The translations under genes and the position numbers were made by a program. A DNA stretch of 64,000 nucleotides, from positions 79,409,625-79,473,624 of the forward strand of contig CM063500.1 in the NCBI GenBank assembly GCA_032207245.1. Reading direction: 5' to 3'. The notes below the pieces were generated by a model. The model was given only the letters and a program-made list of their open reading frames with translations. It was not told the origin of the DNA and ran no database searches. Shown one piece after another: positions 20,602 to 31,925 of the stretch; within the stretch, counting starts at the first letter, position 1, and the number at the start of each line of letters is the position of its first letter. The stretch comes from Pardosa pseudoannulata. Lineage: Eukaryota > Arthropoda > Arachnida > Araneae > Lycosidae.

Positions 20602-21425
20602 TGAAGAAAATTTAGTAAAAAAATCGGCTTTTTTCAAAAGGTCTAATTTTTTAATAAATTAAATTATTTCAATATTTTTTGATGCAACACATTTCTTATA
20701 CACTGGATTAGTGAATCACCTAAAATCTTTGTTTAATGTAAAATATTTTGTCCTTCAAAATCATACGCATTGAATTTTTAACGAATTTTCATCACCTTTT
20801 TATCTAACTATGAGTGTAACATCATTAAAAATTATCCAAATTTAAAGCTTTTATGTCATTCATTAGTAAATACTATTAAAAGCATTTATAATAATTTTCA
20901 ACAAAATATTTTAAGAACTTTTTGAGAAATCACATTTCAAATTTCAACATTTTATTAAAAATACCGTTCTGAGAAAAAGGCATTTCAAGTTTATGAAAGC
21001 AACTTTAACTATAAAAAAATATTAAAATACATGTTGAAAATTCCTTACACTTTATTGCTTCAAAACTTTCTAATTGCCAAGCTGCTAATTATTAAAAATA
21101 CTAGAAAAATGTTTAAGCTAATCTCCATGAAAATTTAAAAAGTTTTGTCCAAAAAATGCTCTTTAAAAGGCTTTAAATTCACAACTTCCGGTTCCGAAGT
21201 CGCTACTTCCGTTTTGATTTGACAGCTGTCACTGATGTTTAAATAGCTGTAACTTTTTTTTTTAAATGCCGTAGAGACAAAACAAAAACAGATTTAGAAG
21301 TCTAAAAGTTGAAATTTTATAATAGAGAAATAAAAAAAAATTATGATTTTTGACAAAAAATGACGTTTTTAACGTAGGCGGATACCTTAAGGGATCAAGA
21401 GATCTCGAAAGTCTTTTAAAAATTT
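20602..21425. other. AT-rich intergenic DNA downstream of the P450
   Basis: No ORF or repeat was recognised up to the 323-bp array. Confidence 0.6.
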
Positions 21426-22396
21426 CAACTACATTTTTATATAATGAGAATGTATAGTGTTGTTTCATAACACATATAAGACACTAAAATTCTATAAAAG
21501 AATTTTTGATTAACTCGTTACTGCTTCAGTGGGATCTTGGAGAAACTCAGGAAATTTAAAAAGTGCACATAGTTAAAAAGGGCAACAAGATGAGCTTGGA
21601 GTCTTAGTATCATGTTTACGGCGTGTCAAAATTAAAAGCATTTAACACACTAACTTTTAAAATATTCGAGTTGTATATATTTTAAAATAACATAGTAAAT
21701 ATACAACCAAATGAAAAAATGAAATTCACTTATCTGCAAAATAAATTCCAACTACATTTTTATATAATGAGAATGTATAGTGTTGTTTCATAACACATAT
21801 AAGACACTAAAATTCTATAAAAGAATTTTTGATTAACTCGTTACTGCTTCAGTGGGATCTTGGAGAAACTCAGGAAATTTAAAAAGTGCACATAGTTAAA
21901 AAGGGCAACAAGATGAGCTTGGAGTCTTAGTATCATGTTTACGGCGTGTCAAAATTAAAAGCATTTAACACACTAACTTTTAAAATATTCGAGTTGTATA
22001 TATTTTAAAATAACACTGTGATTATACAACCAAATGAAAAAATGAAATTCACTTATCTGCAAAATAAATTCCGACTACATTTTTATAATGAGAATGTATA
22101 GTGTTGTTTCATAACACATATAAGACACTAAAATTCTATAAAAGAATTTTTGATTAACTCGTTACTGCTTCAGTGGGATCTTGGAGAAACTCAGGAAATT
22201 TAAAAAGTGCACATAGTTAAAAAGGGCAACAAGATGAGCTTGGAGTCTTAGTATCATGTTTACGGCGTGTCAAAATTAAAAGCATTTAACACACTAACTT
22301 TTAAAATATTCGAGTTGTATATATTTTAAAATAACATAGTAAATATACAACCAAATGAAAAAATGAAATTCACTTATCTGCAAAATAAATTCCGAC
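21426..22396. repeat. Three near-identical 323-bp tandem repeats
   Basis: Units start at the ACTACATTTTTAT landmarks (21429, 21752, 22075), spaced 323 bp. Copies differ only by a few substitutions and a short indel (e.g. ATAGTAAATATACAACC against CTGTGATTATACAACC). Each carries AGTGGGATCTTGGAGAAACT. About 1 kb downstream of the P450 stop. No coding. Confidence 0.92.
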
Positions 22397-22499
22397 CTAT
22401 GTATTAGAAACAAAGTCTTTATATCAAACTCAACTAAATATGTGTTTTATTCTGTAAATTAAAACTGTGAAGGTATGCAATGTTTCAACACATTGTGTG

Positions 22500-23640
22500 A
22501 AGGTCGTATGTTTCCTGTAGGAAAAAGATAGGTTAATATTTCCTGTATTTACATATATTTGAAAGAATATTTAGTTTTTTACAGCATCAGCGCTTGAAAT
22601 TACTGCAGGATCAGAATAAAAAGTTTTAGTAACTACGGGTGTATTTTTTCGCTATTCTGTAATCTTCTATTTTTGTGATTACAATATTTACCACTTTGTA
22701 ATTTCTTGTTTCACCATCTTGTATAATAACCATATCGTGCTTTTTGTGTTAAAAAGTTTATATTTCCCTCAATTTGTATACACGTGTAAATGTTTTTTTT
22801 ATAATTTTATTTATCTGTTATATCCGAGATTCTAATTACTGCTATATTAGAAAAGTTTTAGCCACTCGTGATATTTTGTTTGTGATACACTGTTTATATA
22901 TTTCTGTAATAATCAAATTAATCATACCTTGTAATATTAATATAATTATTTTATATATTAATCTTTTATCTTGAAGCTTATGATTTCCCTAGGAAAAAAT
23001 TAAAGGCTTATATCTATTCGATTTGGATGCATTGCAAAATATTTTACAGATACTTTTTAACTTTTTTAGTTTCCGTTTTTGAAATTACTGCAAGATTAGA
23101 ACCGAAAAATTTAGCAGCTTATGATACATTTTTTGTGATACGCTAATTTTATATTTTTGTGTTTAAAATATTAATTATATAGCTTGAAGATTGTGTTTTC
23201 TGTACTGAATAAAATTGAAGGTTTATATTTACCTCTATTTTTATGTATCTGAAAATGTTTTTCTTATATTTTTAGTTTTCTGCAGCATTTACACATTTAA
23301 TTACTGCAATATTATAGTTTCATTACGATATTTTGTTTTTGTGATACAATGCTTTTATAGTTTTGTGATTCGAAAATTAACTATACCTAATATGAATATA
23401 TTTCTTGTATCTTAAAACTTGTGCGTTTTCTGTAGGAAAAAAAAACTTATGTTCTGCGTTTGTTTATGTTTAAAAAATATATGTATATAATATGTTTAAA
23501 AAATATTTCCTATATTTTTAGTTTTCTGCAGTATCTGAGCTTTAAATTACTGCAATATTAGAAATGTTTCAGCCACTAATATTTTTTGTGATATATTTAC
23601 TCGATATAGTGTTCTTGTGTTTTTGCAATTAGAACATTTT
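22500..23640. repeat. Decayed tandem array, period ~237 bp, five units
   Basis: The core ATTACTGC with upstream TTTTCTGCAGCAT-like sequence recurs at 22599, 22835, 23084, 23300 and 23546 (spacings 236, 249, 216, 246). Units are much diverged. It directly follows the 323-bp array. Confidence 0.7.
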
Positions 23641-24048
23641 TAACCCCTTAACGTGCATGCTCGAGTTAACTCGAGCGCGCTAAACTGGCCAAACTGTACA
23701 CTCGAGATAATTCGAGCGGCGTTGTAGTTTATGTTGCTATAATTTTTCACACTCGAATGCAATTGAGAATTGAAAATAGCAATGTGAAAGAAAAAATAAA
23801 CAATCGTGTTATTGATGTTTATCATTTACATGGGATTGTAAGCTATAACACTTTGTTATTCAAGTATAAAATGGATATTTTTTTCTACTTACCACTTACA
23901 ACTTATCTCTTCCTAGTGAGCCACTTTCCAACAACGTATTCATATTCAGATTTTGCAACATATATTTACTTTCTAAATTGTGTTTTTTACATTAAAAAAA
24001 TTTTTTTGGCCGGCCTTTAAAAAAAAAAAAACTGGATTAAGGGGTTAA
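23640..24048. mobile_element. TTAA element family D, 409 bp
   Basis: TTAACCCCTTAACGTGCATG at the left, ...GATTAAGGGGTTAA at the right. Subterminal palindromes CTCGAGTTAACTCGAG and CTCGAGATAATTCGAG lie near the left end. The ORF readings inside have no family resemblance. Confidence 0.75.
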
Positions 24049-24454
24049 CTGTGCATTCAAAATATTAATACAGTTTATGTAATATACAAGCTACATAGCA
24101 ATAAATGCAAAGCCAAAGTAAAGGGTCAAATAAGGATTGAACACAGACTGCGACAGATCAGTGTGTTATTACCGTCAGTACGTTCCCTTGCACTGACAGT
24201 GCAGCTCTTTCACAGATTCCAAACAGCTGTCTGTGTTCAATGTTTCACTTTTTGCCTTATTTAATACATTAGCTTTGAATTTATTGCTACATTCAGTTTT
24301 GTATTTTTCTATACAAGCTATAGTTAGACATTTTATCATTACTATTCTATGTGTGTGTATTTTGTAAATACTTTTTTCTGTGTACTTTGTAATTAAAAAT
24401 TTTGAATTACGATGTGGTTGTTCACTTACGGCACTCGATAAGGATTTTATTATA

Positions 24455-25208
24455 CAGTAGAACCTCGGTATAACGATCCCCTGTGGGACCAACATCATAT
24501 GGTCGTTATAACGAATTGAAAAAATAATAAAAAATGAGCAAAGAAATGATGCAACAGTACATACCTAGAGAACACTTCTATTTATTTGTATTTCCATTAC
24601 TGAACTTTTGAAAAAAAGTCTTTGATTGACGCCTGTTTCAATTTCATTTGGGAATTTTTCATTATCACTGATTCCATATCCCTTAGATTTTGAAGGAAAT
24701 TTTCAGAATTAAATTGTCCTTCAAAATATGGATGCAAGGCATTGATTGCATTGAAGGCTTCTTTTTCATTCACTTTTTCAAAAGCTTGAACGATTTCTTC
24801 TCCGTCGTCGGAATTGCAGATTTCTTCATTTCCGGTAATACGGACAATAAAATCGTCCTCATTCAAATTTTTTCCGCAGCTCTGTAAAGTTTCGTCTACC
24901 GCAACAAACTCATCAAAAGATAATTGGAGATTTAGTTCTCTCTTTTTCGTCACGCCCCCTCCCCTCCTTTAAGCAAACACAAAGAGAGGAGTACAGATTT
25001 CTTGAAGTTGCACCACAGCACAATAATTTTGAAATAACCCACTTGCTCATGAGTTCCGCGGACTAAAATTGGCGGTCGTTCTAACGAAAAATAATACGCT
25101 TGGGGTCGTTGTAATGATTCAAAATTAACATTATTCCTATGGTAAAAAAATTGGGATTTTTTAAGATGGTCGTTCTAACGAAGGGGTCGTTAAAAAGAGG
25201 TTCTACTG
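24455..25208 (-). mobile_element. pogo/Tigger-type transposon derivative, 754 bp
   Basis: The termini read CAGTAGAACCTCGGTATAAC at the left and, at the right, its complement-like ...AGAGGTTCTACTG. Both are flanked by TA. Subterminal GTCGTTATAACGA-type repeats occur at both ends. It carries only the C-terminal part of a transposase on the minus strand, so it is an internally deleted, non-autonomous copy. Confidence 0.85.
24597..24953 (-). pseudogene. C-terminal fragment of a Tigger/pogo transposase
   Basis: An open frame of ~118 codons without a convincing ATG ends in MKLKQASIKDFFSKVQ. The acidic region before it (NEDDFIVRITGNEEI, DDGEEIVQAF) and the terminal Q-x-x-I-x-x-FF block are typical of Tigger-like transposase tails. 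The Q-x-x-[ILM]-x-x-[FY][FY] pattern is a PCNA-binding (PIP-box) motif, described for pogo. The DNA-binding domain and DDE core are missing. Confidence 0.75.
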
Positions 25209-25478
25209 TAATTGTTGAATTACAAACAAGAAACTAATAGCTCGATGATGTAGCATGGGGTTCATTTCTTGCCATTGATGATTACTAGTAGTAAATTCAT
25301 CGGTCATTCCTAATAGTCTGGTACAAATTAACCTTAGAATTATCAAATTATTTTGAACCTAGTAATTTCAATTAAGTTAAACAAGTGTTAATAATAAGTC
25401 TTAAATTTAAAACCGTGTCGAGTTACATTCCACGTAGGATAGCAAAGGATTAACTGATTCACCACCGCCAAATTCGTA

Positions 25479-26245
25479 TTAACACATTGTATGGGGGTAC
25501 ATTTTGCAGCGGAATTGTACCGGGAGCTGGCGTTTTGTTCGTAAATTTAGTTATTCAGTTAAATCTCAATAGACAGAAAAGTATTTAATTTTTTTAACCA
25601 ACTTTTCGTATTTTATATTGAAATATATAAACAAATATATAAATAGACACACACACATCTCTATCTCTCTCTCTATACATACACACACACACATATATAT
25701 ACACATATATATAATATCATTTTCGTAAGGTTAAATAAAAAGTTAATTTTAAATCTAAATTGATTTTTTTAATCAACCTTCCCGTTTTGTGGTTCCGCAT
25801 CGACTGAGGTAAAAACTCGCTTTTATATGTCTAAATTTTTCCAGAATCTATGTAGTAGACAAGAACATTCGGCTTCGTTTTCCTGTATATACCGTTACAT
25901 TTGTACTCACAAACAATACACTAACCCGTACTAGTCCGTTACCTGTGCTCAAGTATCAATCGTCAGAAAACGTTCTTGTACGGACGTTATAATAGTATCG
26001 TAAATATGAAAAATCAAATAGTAATAATAGTATATAATTTTAATTTTTTCGAATTATGTTATATAAAAACATTTTTACATTCCAGAATCTATGTCGTAAA
26101 CAAGATCATTCGGCTTCGTTTTCTTGCATATACCGTTATTTTTGTACCCACAAACCATGTTGTTACACTAACCCGTACTAGTATGTGACCCGCGCTCACG
26201 TATCAATCGTCAGAAAATGTACTAGTCCCGCATACAATGTGTTAA
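25479..26245 (+). mobile_element. TTAA MITE family A, copy 1 (767 bp, internally duplicated)
   Basis: TTAACACATTGTATGGGGGT to ...CCCGCATACAATGTGTTAA. The right third (CCAGAATCTATG..., CATTCGGCTTCGTTTTC, CAATCGTCAGAAAA) is present twice, which explains the extra length. Microsatellite CA/TA tracts lie at 25648-25713. Non-coding. Confidence 0.85.
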
Positions 26246-26305
26246 TACTTGAGCACCGGAAAAAAAATTCTGAAGTTATGTGTTGGAAACTTGTTAAGGT
26301 AATGT

Positions 26306-26325
26306 GTGTATGTATATGTATATAC

Positions 26326-26360
<35 letters not shown>
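26306..26360. repeat. TATG/(TA)n microsatellite
   Basis: GTATGTATATGTATATAC followed by (TA)n. It lies just right of a TTAA family A element. Confidence 0.9.
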
Positions 26361-26364
<4 letters not shown>

Positions 26365-26468
26365 ACGGGAGTTCAAGCATTGAAATATCAAAATGCAACC
26401 TATATGAAATATTAATACGGAATTATGTTAATTTTTTCTTTTCTTTCCTATTTTTCTATGATAACTAG

Positions 26469-27240
26469 GGATGCAAAAGATATCCGGTCACTATACCGGA
26501 TAATTGGTAGTAGCCGGATATTACAATTATCCGGTAGTACATATGGCCAAAAATTATAAACCAAGAAATAAGATAAATAAAACAAAAAATGCAAAATATT
26601 AAACAATATACTATATGAAACAATGCTTATAATCATTTATTATTGTATTAGGTATTTTGGAGCATCAGTACAACCGTCCAAAAAGTATACACCGAGAAAT
26701 AAGATAAAGATAACAAAAATATTGCAGAGTGTTAAACAATATACTATATAAAACAATATGCATAAGTATTTGAGCATGATGTAAAAAAAATAAAAAATAG
26801 GCTTTAAGGAAAAAAATTAGGTTTATTTATACATTTCATTAAAAAAAGTCATAAATCATTTTTTTTTCAGTCTCAACTGCAAAATTATGTTCTTGCATCT
26901 GAGAACACAAAAGACAAATTACTTTTTGGAAGGATAGAATAACAAAGACATTTTACTAAAAAAAATGTAGGAATATGTTTTTGAAATTTTTCATATAAAA
27001 ACATAAGAACCATTAAAGAAAAAAGGTAAATAACTGTTAAAAATGCTTTAATCAGATTTGATTTTTTCTAATTAAATAATGTCGAATTGGGATATTGAAT
27101 ACTGAAACTTAAAAAAATTAAAATAAATTATAGTACAAATAGGTGACTAATCAAAAAATATTAAAGGTGAGAAAAATATTACAATTTGGTTGAAAAAATA
27201 AAGTACATAATTTTGATTTATTTAATTTAACCCTGATCAT
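26469..27240. repeat. TATCCGG-family repeat, truncated copy
   Basis: It starts AGGGATGCAAAAGATATCCG with further TATCCGG motifs, then AATATACTATATGAAACAAT twice (internal duplication). No matching right terminus. Confidence 0.6.
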
Positions 27241-27388
27241 TTCTACTCAATAGTTTTCATGCATCTCTTTTACAGTCCAATTTCTTATGAACTACACATA
27301 AAAAAACTACACATAAAAAATATGAAATTTAATCAACTTTGGATATCACATTCAGTCCTCATTGGTGATTAACTGTCATTTTAACTGG

Positions 27389-28054
27389 AGATGCAACGGT
27401 TATCGGTTCAACATACTGTATCCGGCATATCTGGCCATATTCCGGATAATTGGCAGTGGCCGTATATTACAACTGTCCGGCAGTACGTCCAGCCAAAAAT
27501 TATTACACAGAGAAATAAGATAAATATTTAAAAAAATGCAAAATGTTAAACAGTATACTATATGAAATAACGCGTTTAAGTATTTTGGAGCATTATGTAG
27601 AAAAAAGCTTTATGGAAAAAAATTAGGTTTAATTATACATTTCATCACAAAAAATCATAAATGATAGTTTTTCAGTCTGAAATGCAAAATTGCATTCTTG
27701 CATCTGAGAAACACAAAAGACAAAACTTACATTTTTGGAGGATAGAATAACAAAGGCAATTTATTAAAAAAAATGTAGGAATGTGTTTTTGAAATTTTTC
27801 ATATAAAAACATAAGAACCATTAAAGAAAAAAGGTAAAAGACAAAGGAAAAAGAAAAAATATAAAAGGTGAGAAAAATATTACAATTTGGTTGCAAAAAT
27901 AAAGTACATAAAGCTGATTTATTTAAAATAAATTAAAAAAGAAAAAGTGCGAGACATACTGACATCCGGCCGGATATCCGGTTAAAACTCTGGCCAGATA
28001 TCCGGTATTCATTATCCGGCCAAATTGACATCCGTTGCATCCTTAATGATAGCA
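27389..28054. mobile_element. TATCCGG-family element, complete-looking (~666 bp)
   Basis: GGAGATGCAACGGTTATCGG at the left and ...GACATCCGTTGCATCC at the right form imperfect inverted termini with TATCCGG arrays just inside both ends. A TIR transposon derivative is likely; hAT is possible, but no clear target duplication is visible. It ends ~280 bp from the four-helix gene 1 stop. Confidence 0.6.
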
Positions 28055-28223
28055 AGTATAAGGAATAATGTTGCCAAATTCAGAGACAAATTGCAAGACG
28101 TGAATTGAAGTCGGTAACAACTAGGACTATAACAACACGTTAGCGGTCGAGAATGTTAAAATTCCTATATCATGGTAAACTTCGAGTAAACAAATGATAA
28201 AATTAAACAAATAGTTTTTAAAT

Positions 28224-28229
28224 TTTATT
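28224..28229 (-). promoter_or_regulatory. PolyA signal of four-helix gene 1
   Basis: AATAAA on the minus strand, about 103 bp downstream of the stop codon of the 28332-28751 gene. This is a normal position for a 3' end. Confidence 0.5.
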
Positions 28230-28331
28230 ACATAAAAAAGTACATCTTAAAATGTTTCCTCTCATAAAACAATTTTTGCATAAAAACAAAATCCACTCTT
28301 ACGGCTTCGTAGCTATGCTTTTCTGCACTTT

Positions 28332-28751
28332 TCAGACCTGATCAAGAGATTGCCGTGGTTCAAAAGCAACCAATTCCATTTCAGATGGTCTTTCAATCAA
28401 CACTTTGTATCCAGATAGGTATCTCACAAAAATAATAAAACCGCAAATGAATGCTATAGTGATAAGAACAGTTTCTATTTGGTAAAGCTCTAATTCGTTG
28501 GGTATTATGCTACTAAACAGCATAAAAACTGCCACGTTTAACCACACAGCATAGCAAAATTTAACTATTTTCCCCATAATTAAGACAAAAAAAGCATACA
28601 CAAGAGACATTGCCGCAGTTAAAATGAAGTACGGGGAATTATTTCGGCTAAAAAAGGCAAAACCAGTGGACAGCACAAAGAGGGCTAAAAATGAAGTGTA
28701 CAGCAACATTTCAAAAGTTCTAGATACAGCTTCAGTGTCACAATCCCACAT
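28332..28751 (-). CDS. Small four-helix membrane protein, paralog 1 (139 aa, unknown family)
   Basis: I do not recognise the family. A single open frame of 139 residues starts at ATG 28751 (context AAAATGT) and ends TGA. Four hydrophobic segments lie at about residues 14-34, 41-59, 63-83 and 92-111. A short polar tail follows, containing IERPSEMELVAFEP. There is no clear cleaved signal peptide; helix 1 probably acts as an anchor. Helix 3 reads VWLNVAVFMLFSSII, matching WLHAGVAMIFSGFI and MLHCGLFLIFSSTI in the two other minus-strand genes at 39215 and 57469. The tail LIERPSEMELVAF resembles LMERNEHDMAF of the 39215 gene. An AATAAA (read as TTTATT at 28224-28229) lies ~100 bp past the stop. No intron is needed for the reading frame. 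Function is unknown; a membrane location is inferred. Confidence 0.78.
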   Translation of the reverse strand: MWDCDTEAVSRTFEMLLYTSFLALFVLSTGFAFFSRNNSPYFILTAAMSLVYAFFVLIMGKIVKFCYAVWLNVAVFMLFSSIIPNELELYQIETVLITIAFICGFIIFVRYLSGYKVLIERPSEMELVAFEPRQSLDQV

Positions 28752-28990
28752 TTTGAACGGCTAATGGACGTCTTCAGAAATGAAACTGATGTTACTAATT
28801 ATCTTCCAAGATTCAAAACTATCAAGATTTAAGAATTGTAGGTTTTTTTTTCGTGTATAGGTAGATTCATATACCGAGAAATAACTTATCTTCGCTTAAT
28901 CCGTAATCAACTGCTTCAGAAGTGTTTTCTTGTTTTCTAGCCCTAGAAAAAGAAATAATTAAAATACATGTACGTATGGTCAAGGTAAGT

Positions 28991-29066
28991 GGTTTTACTA
29001 TTTGTTATGGAGTTGTATGGTCCACTGTTTTGTTGTAGGCGGGTTAATGGGACCGCGACCCATTGC
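28991..29066 (-). mobile_element. SINE family 1, tail half (split)
   Basis: The tail-side half of a diverged SINE (GTCCACTGTTTTGTTGTAGG, GTTAATGGGACCGCGACCCA), ending at its internal TTAA where element G is inserted. The head half is 30013-30117. Confidence 0.75.
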
Positions 29067-29383
29067 TTAACATTAGAATTACGGACCGAGCTAATTTGAC
29101 TCATTAAAAATTTGATCACTACATATATATAAAACTTAATATATATAACATTAAAGGACGAAGAACTTCCAAATAACATTCAATAAATATAATTCCTGTA
29201 CAAAAAATGTTTTAATACCTTTTTTGCATACCTTTTAAATACGTATTTAATTGCGGCTCGCAAAAGATTTCAAATTTTGAAGAATGGCTAGGACTATCAA
29301 GGAGCTTGGCCACCTCTGATATATAACCTATTATTTAAACACTAGATTTACGGACCGAGGCAATTTGACTCATTAAAAATTTG

Positions 29384-29447
<64 letters not shown>

Positions 29448-30012
29448 TATATTAATATCACTTTTCAAAAATATACGTTGGTTTTTAGTTAAGTAATAAA
29501 ATATATGTAAACTTTCATTCCTCTTCCCCGCAGACCCCTTCATTTCGAATTATCAAATGTGGTATACCTATTTTCACGGTTGTGAGCCGATTTGACTGAT
29601 AGAATGTATATGAAAATAAATATAGTAATAAATATAGTATAAAGTAACTATAAAGTATAAAGTACATAAAGTATAGTATAAAATAAATATAGAGAACACT
29701 TCCATTCCAATGACAGAAATTCATGCTACTGACGCACGGAAGAATTGTCAAGTTCAACAATCATGCAAAAGAAACAGATGTAGAAACCATTGTGCTAAAT
29801 GTAATAGAAATGTTTGCGGAAAATGCGTTTCAAAAACAGATTTTATACGTAAAAAAAGTTTTCCATGATTTTTTTGATAATAAACATTTTATTTAAAACA
29901 TTTAATTTGAAACTATTTTCTTTGCAAAAAACTTCAATTTTCTTGTATGAGTCAAATTGGCTCACTTCAGTAAAAATAGGTATATGATCAACATCCGTAA
30001 ATTTAGTGTTAA
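29067..30012 (+). mobile_element. TTAA element family G (~946 bp) inserted in a SINE
   Basis: TTAACATTAGAATTACGGAC at the left, ...ATCCGTAAATTTAGTGTTAA at the right. The left end recurs at about 29335 (ACACTAGATTTACGGACCGA), so one copy may be nested in another or part-duplicated. Around 29754-29840 a frame reads QSCKRNRCRNHCAKCNRNVC, which looks like a piggyBac-type cysteine-rich tail. A (TA)n tract lies at 29392-29440. The two halves of one SINE flank the insertion. Confidence 0.75.
29392..29440. repeat. (TA)n microsatellite
   Basis: About 49 bp of TA inside TTAA element G. Confidence 0.95.
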
Positions 30013-30117
30013 AGTATTTCGAAAGACTTCCAAACATACAAGGCATCAGCAGGATTCCAACCCGTGAAACCCATTACCGAAGAGCAGTGCCCTACCCCTA
30101 AGTTAATTATTCGGCAA
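30013..30117 (-). mobile_element. SINE family 1, head half (split)
   Basis: The sequence resumes directly after the element G TTAA: AAGTATTTCGAAAGACTTCC, then CAGGATTCCAACCCGTGAA and CCGAAGAGCAGTGCCCTACC. It is the complementary half of the 28991-29066 copy. Confidence 0.75.
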
Positions 30118-30298
30118 GTGATTTCGTAGAGTACCAAGCAGTTTAAAAATGACAAAAAATTGACATCGAAGGCAACTCTAAAGGACTTATTACACTATAT
30201 GAAGTTATGAAATGACAACTGTTTCGTGCTGCAGAGAAGTGGAAAACTACGTGTGGTACCATAATTTTAAAATTTTTCTGTGTCATTTTAAATACAAA

Positions 30299-30911
30299 TA
30301 TCTACAAAATCTTAGTTTATATTCAAATACTTTGTTCCATCTGAATACTTAGAAAAATTATTTAAATTATAATGTTTAGTTCAACAGTAAGTTTTATCGC
30401 ACAACTTAAAAAGGCACATACAACTACTTCAATTTGCAACTCCGACCAATATTGCAGGGTATTGGGTTACTGTTCTGTCAAAGGAGTCAATTCAATTTCA
30501 TAGCAATATCTACAAAATCTTATACAATAGTAAAATATTCTGTTCGTTCTGAATATTTAAAATTATTTTAATGATTACGTATAGTTCAATGATAAGCCTT
30601 ACAACACGACACCTTAAAAAGGCACAGATAACTACTTCACGCTGTAACTCTGACCAACATTGCAGGGTATTGGGTTACTGTTCTGTAAAAAAAAGTCAAT
30701 TCAGTTTCATAGCAATATCTACAAAATTTTAGTTGATATTCAAATATTTTGTTCGTTCTGAATATTTAAAAAAATTTAAATAATGTGAAGTTTAATGATA
30801 AGCCTTCCCACACGACAATTTAATAAGGCACTGACAACTACTTCACGCTGCAACTCTGACCATTATTGCAGGGTATTGAGTTACTGTTCTGTCAAAGGAG
30901 TCAATTCAAAT
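30299..30911. repeat. Three ~207-bp tandem repeats
   Basis: ATCTACAAAAT at 30300, 30508 and 30717, and TTGCAGGGTATTG at 30452, 30660 and 30866. Moderately diverged units that end at GGAGTCAATTCAA. Non-coding. Confidence 0.85.
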
Positions 30912-31238
30912 GAACCTTTCCTCATTAGAAGAATGTCACACTGACGTCGGAGGTTATACGAATAAGACCTGAAAGAAAAGGATGGGGAGGGAATGGTATT
31001 TGCGACTTTCTTATGTACTGGTATATTATGCATCAACTCAATATTTAAGTCCCTGACATCCATTTGTTATTTGTTTACTACTAGTGCAATAAAAATGATC
31101 TCCAACCCAGGGCACTGTACCAATGCAGCATTCCATTACTATATAAGTGGAACGTGCAGCTGTACAGTCCCATAAACTGTTTCTCGAGTGATTTTGAGAC
31201 TTTAATATATCGTAAAGTTCGGAACGTCCAGAGTGGTC

Positions 31239-31683
31239 TGTCACGCGTGTTTATACATCTTGTGGCCAGGCCCTCATAAACTCAATCTCAAGGGGACTGT
31301 ATGACGTTATAGAACCCATAAACTTCGATCCAATAGCACTGTTCTTCAGATTTTGACATTACCCGAACAGTTATTGGATCATAAACTTTAAGTCATCTGG
31401 AAGCCCTTGAATTCCTTCTCTAAGTGATCCTTCAAACCACTTCAAGGGCTAAGCTATATATTCAAGAACGGACAGAGAGAAGAGAGAGATGAGAGCTGAA
31501 ACTTAACTGTTCATTTGTAGCTTCCGAGAGAGCTTAGGCCGAGGCCTGTTACTTACTTCTCCGTGTAAAAATCCTGTTTAGTGTGTAGCTGTGTAGTGTG
31601 TGAGACGTCGAATAAATGTTAAATGTGTACGCTACCGACTCTTCATTTTCCATCTGACGTCTGTTTCATTCGACTACGTTACA
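31239..31683 (+). mobile_element. Probable solo LTR, 445 bp
   Basis: It runs TGTCACGCGTG...CTACGTTACA with a TATATATTC box at 31453-31461 and AATAAA at about 31611-31616, followed by ~70 bp to the end. No PBS or internal coding is adjacent. ACTTTAATAT occurs both ~31 bp left (31199-31208) and just right (31688-31697), which makes the exact borders uncertain. Confidence 0.5.
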
Positions 31684-31794
31684 GCACCACTTTAATATGC
31701 ATGAAATAGCAGCCATCTTGAAACTGCACTCTCCTGATTCTCTTCTCTTATTGGCTGATTTAGTTCGAGTTTTCTCCTTTCAGGATGGGTTCGG

Positions 31795-31925
31795 TTTGGA
31801 GAGCTACGGTCTACTGTTCTACTCCCGAGGGCTAATGAGGCCAGGACCTAGTTTAAAACTAAAAATGGCTACGAACATCCATAGCAGTGGCGGGATCCGA
31901 ACTCCCATACCAGATGGGAGAAATC
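31795..31925 (-). mobile_element. SINE family 1, diverged copy
   Basis: GTTTGGAGAGCTACGGTCTA, CCCGAGGGCTAATGAGGCCA, CTACGAACATCCATAGCAGT, GGGATCCGAACTCC. Head truncated. Confidence 0.75.

Noticed and set aside
22500..23640. CRISPR-like spaced repeats
   Set aside because: The period is ~237 bp with diverged units in an animal genome. It is a decayed tandem array, not a CRISPR array.
23757..24020. 87-codon ORF inside TTAA family D
   Set aside because: No piggyBac motif and no ATG context of note. Probably chance within the MITE.
31199..31697. 10-bp target duplication ACTTTAATAT defining a different element around the probable LTR
   Set aside because: It would require borders that ignore the TG...CA ends, and the repeat is AT-rich enough to be coincidental. 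It is kept only as a note on the LTR entry.
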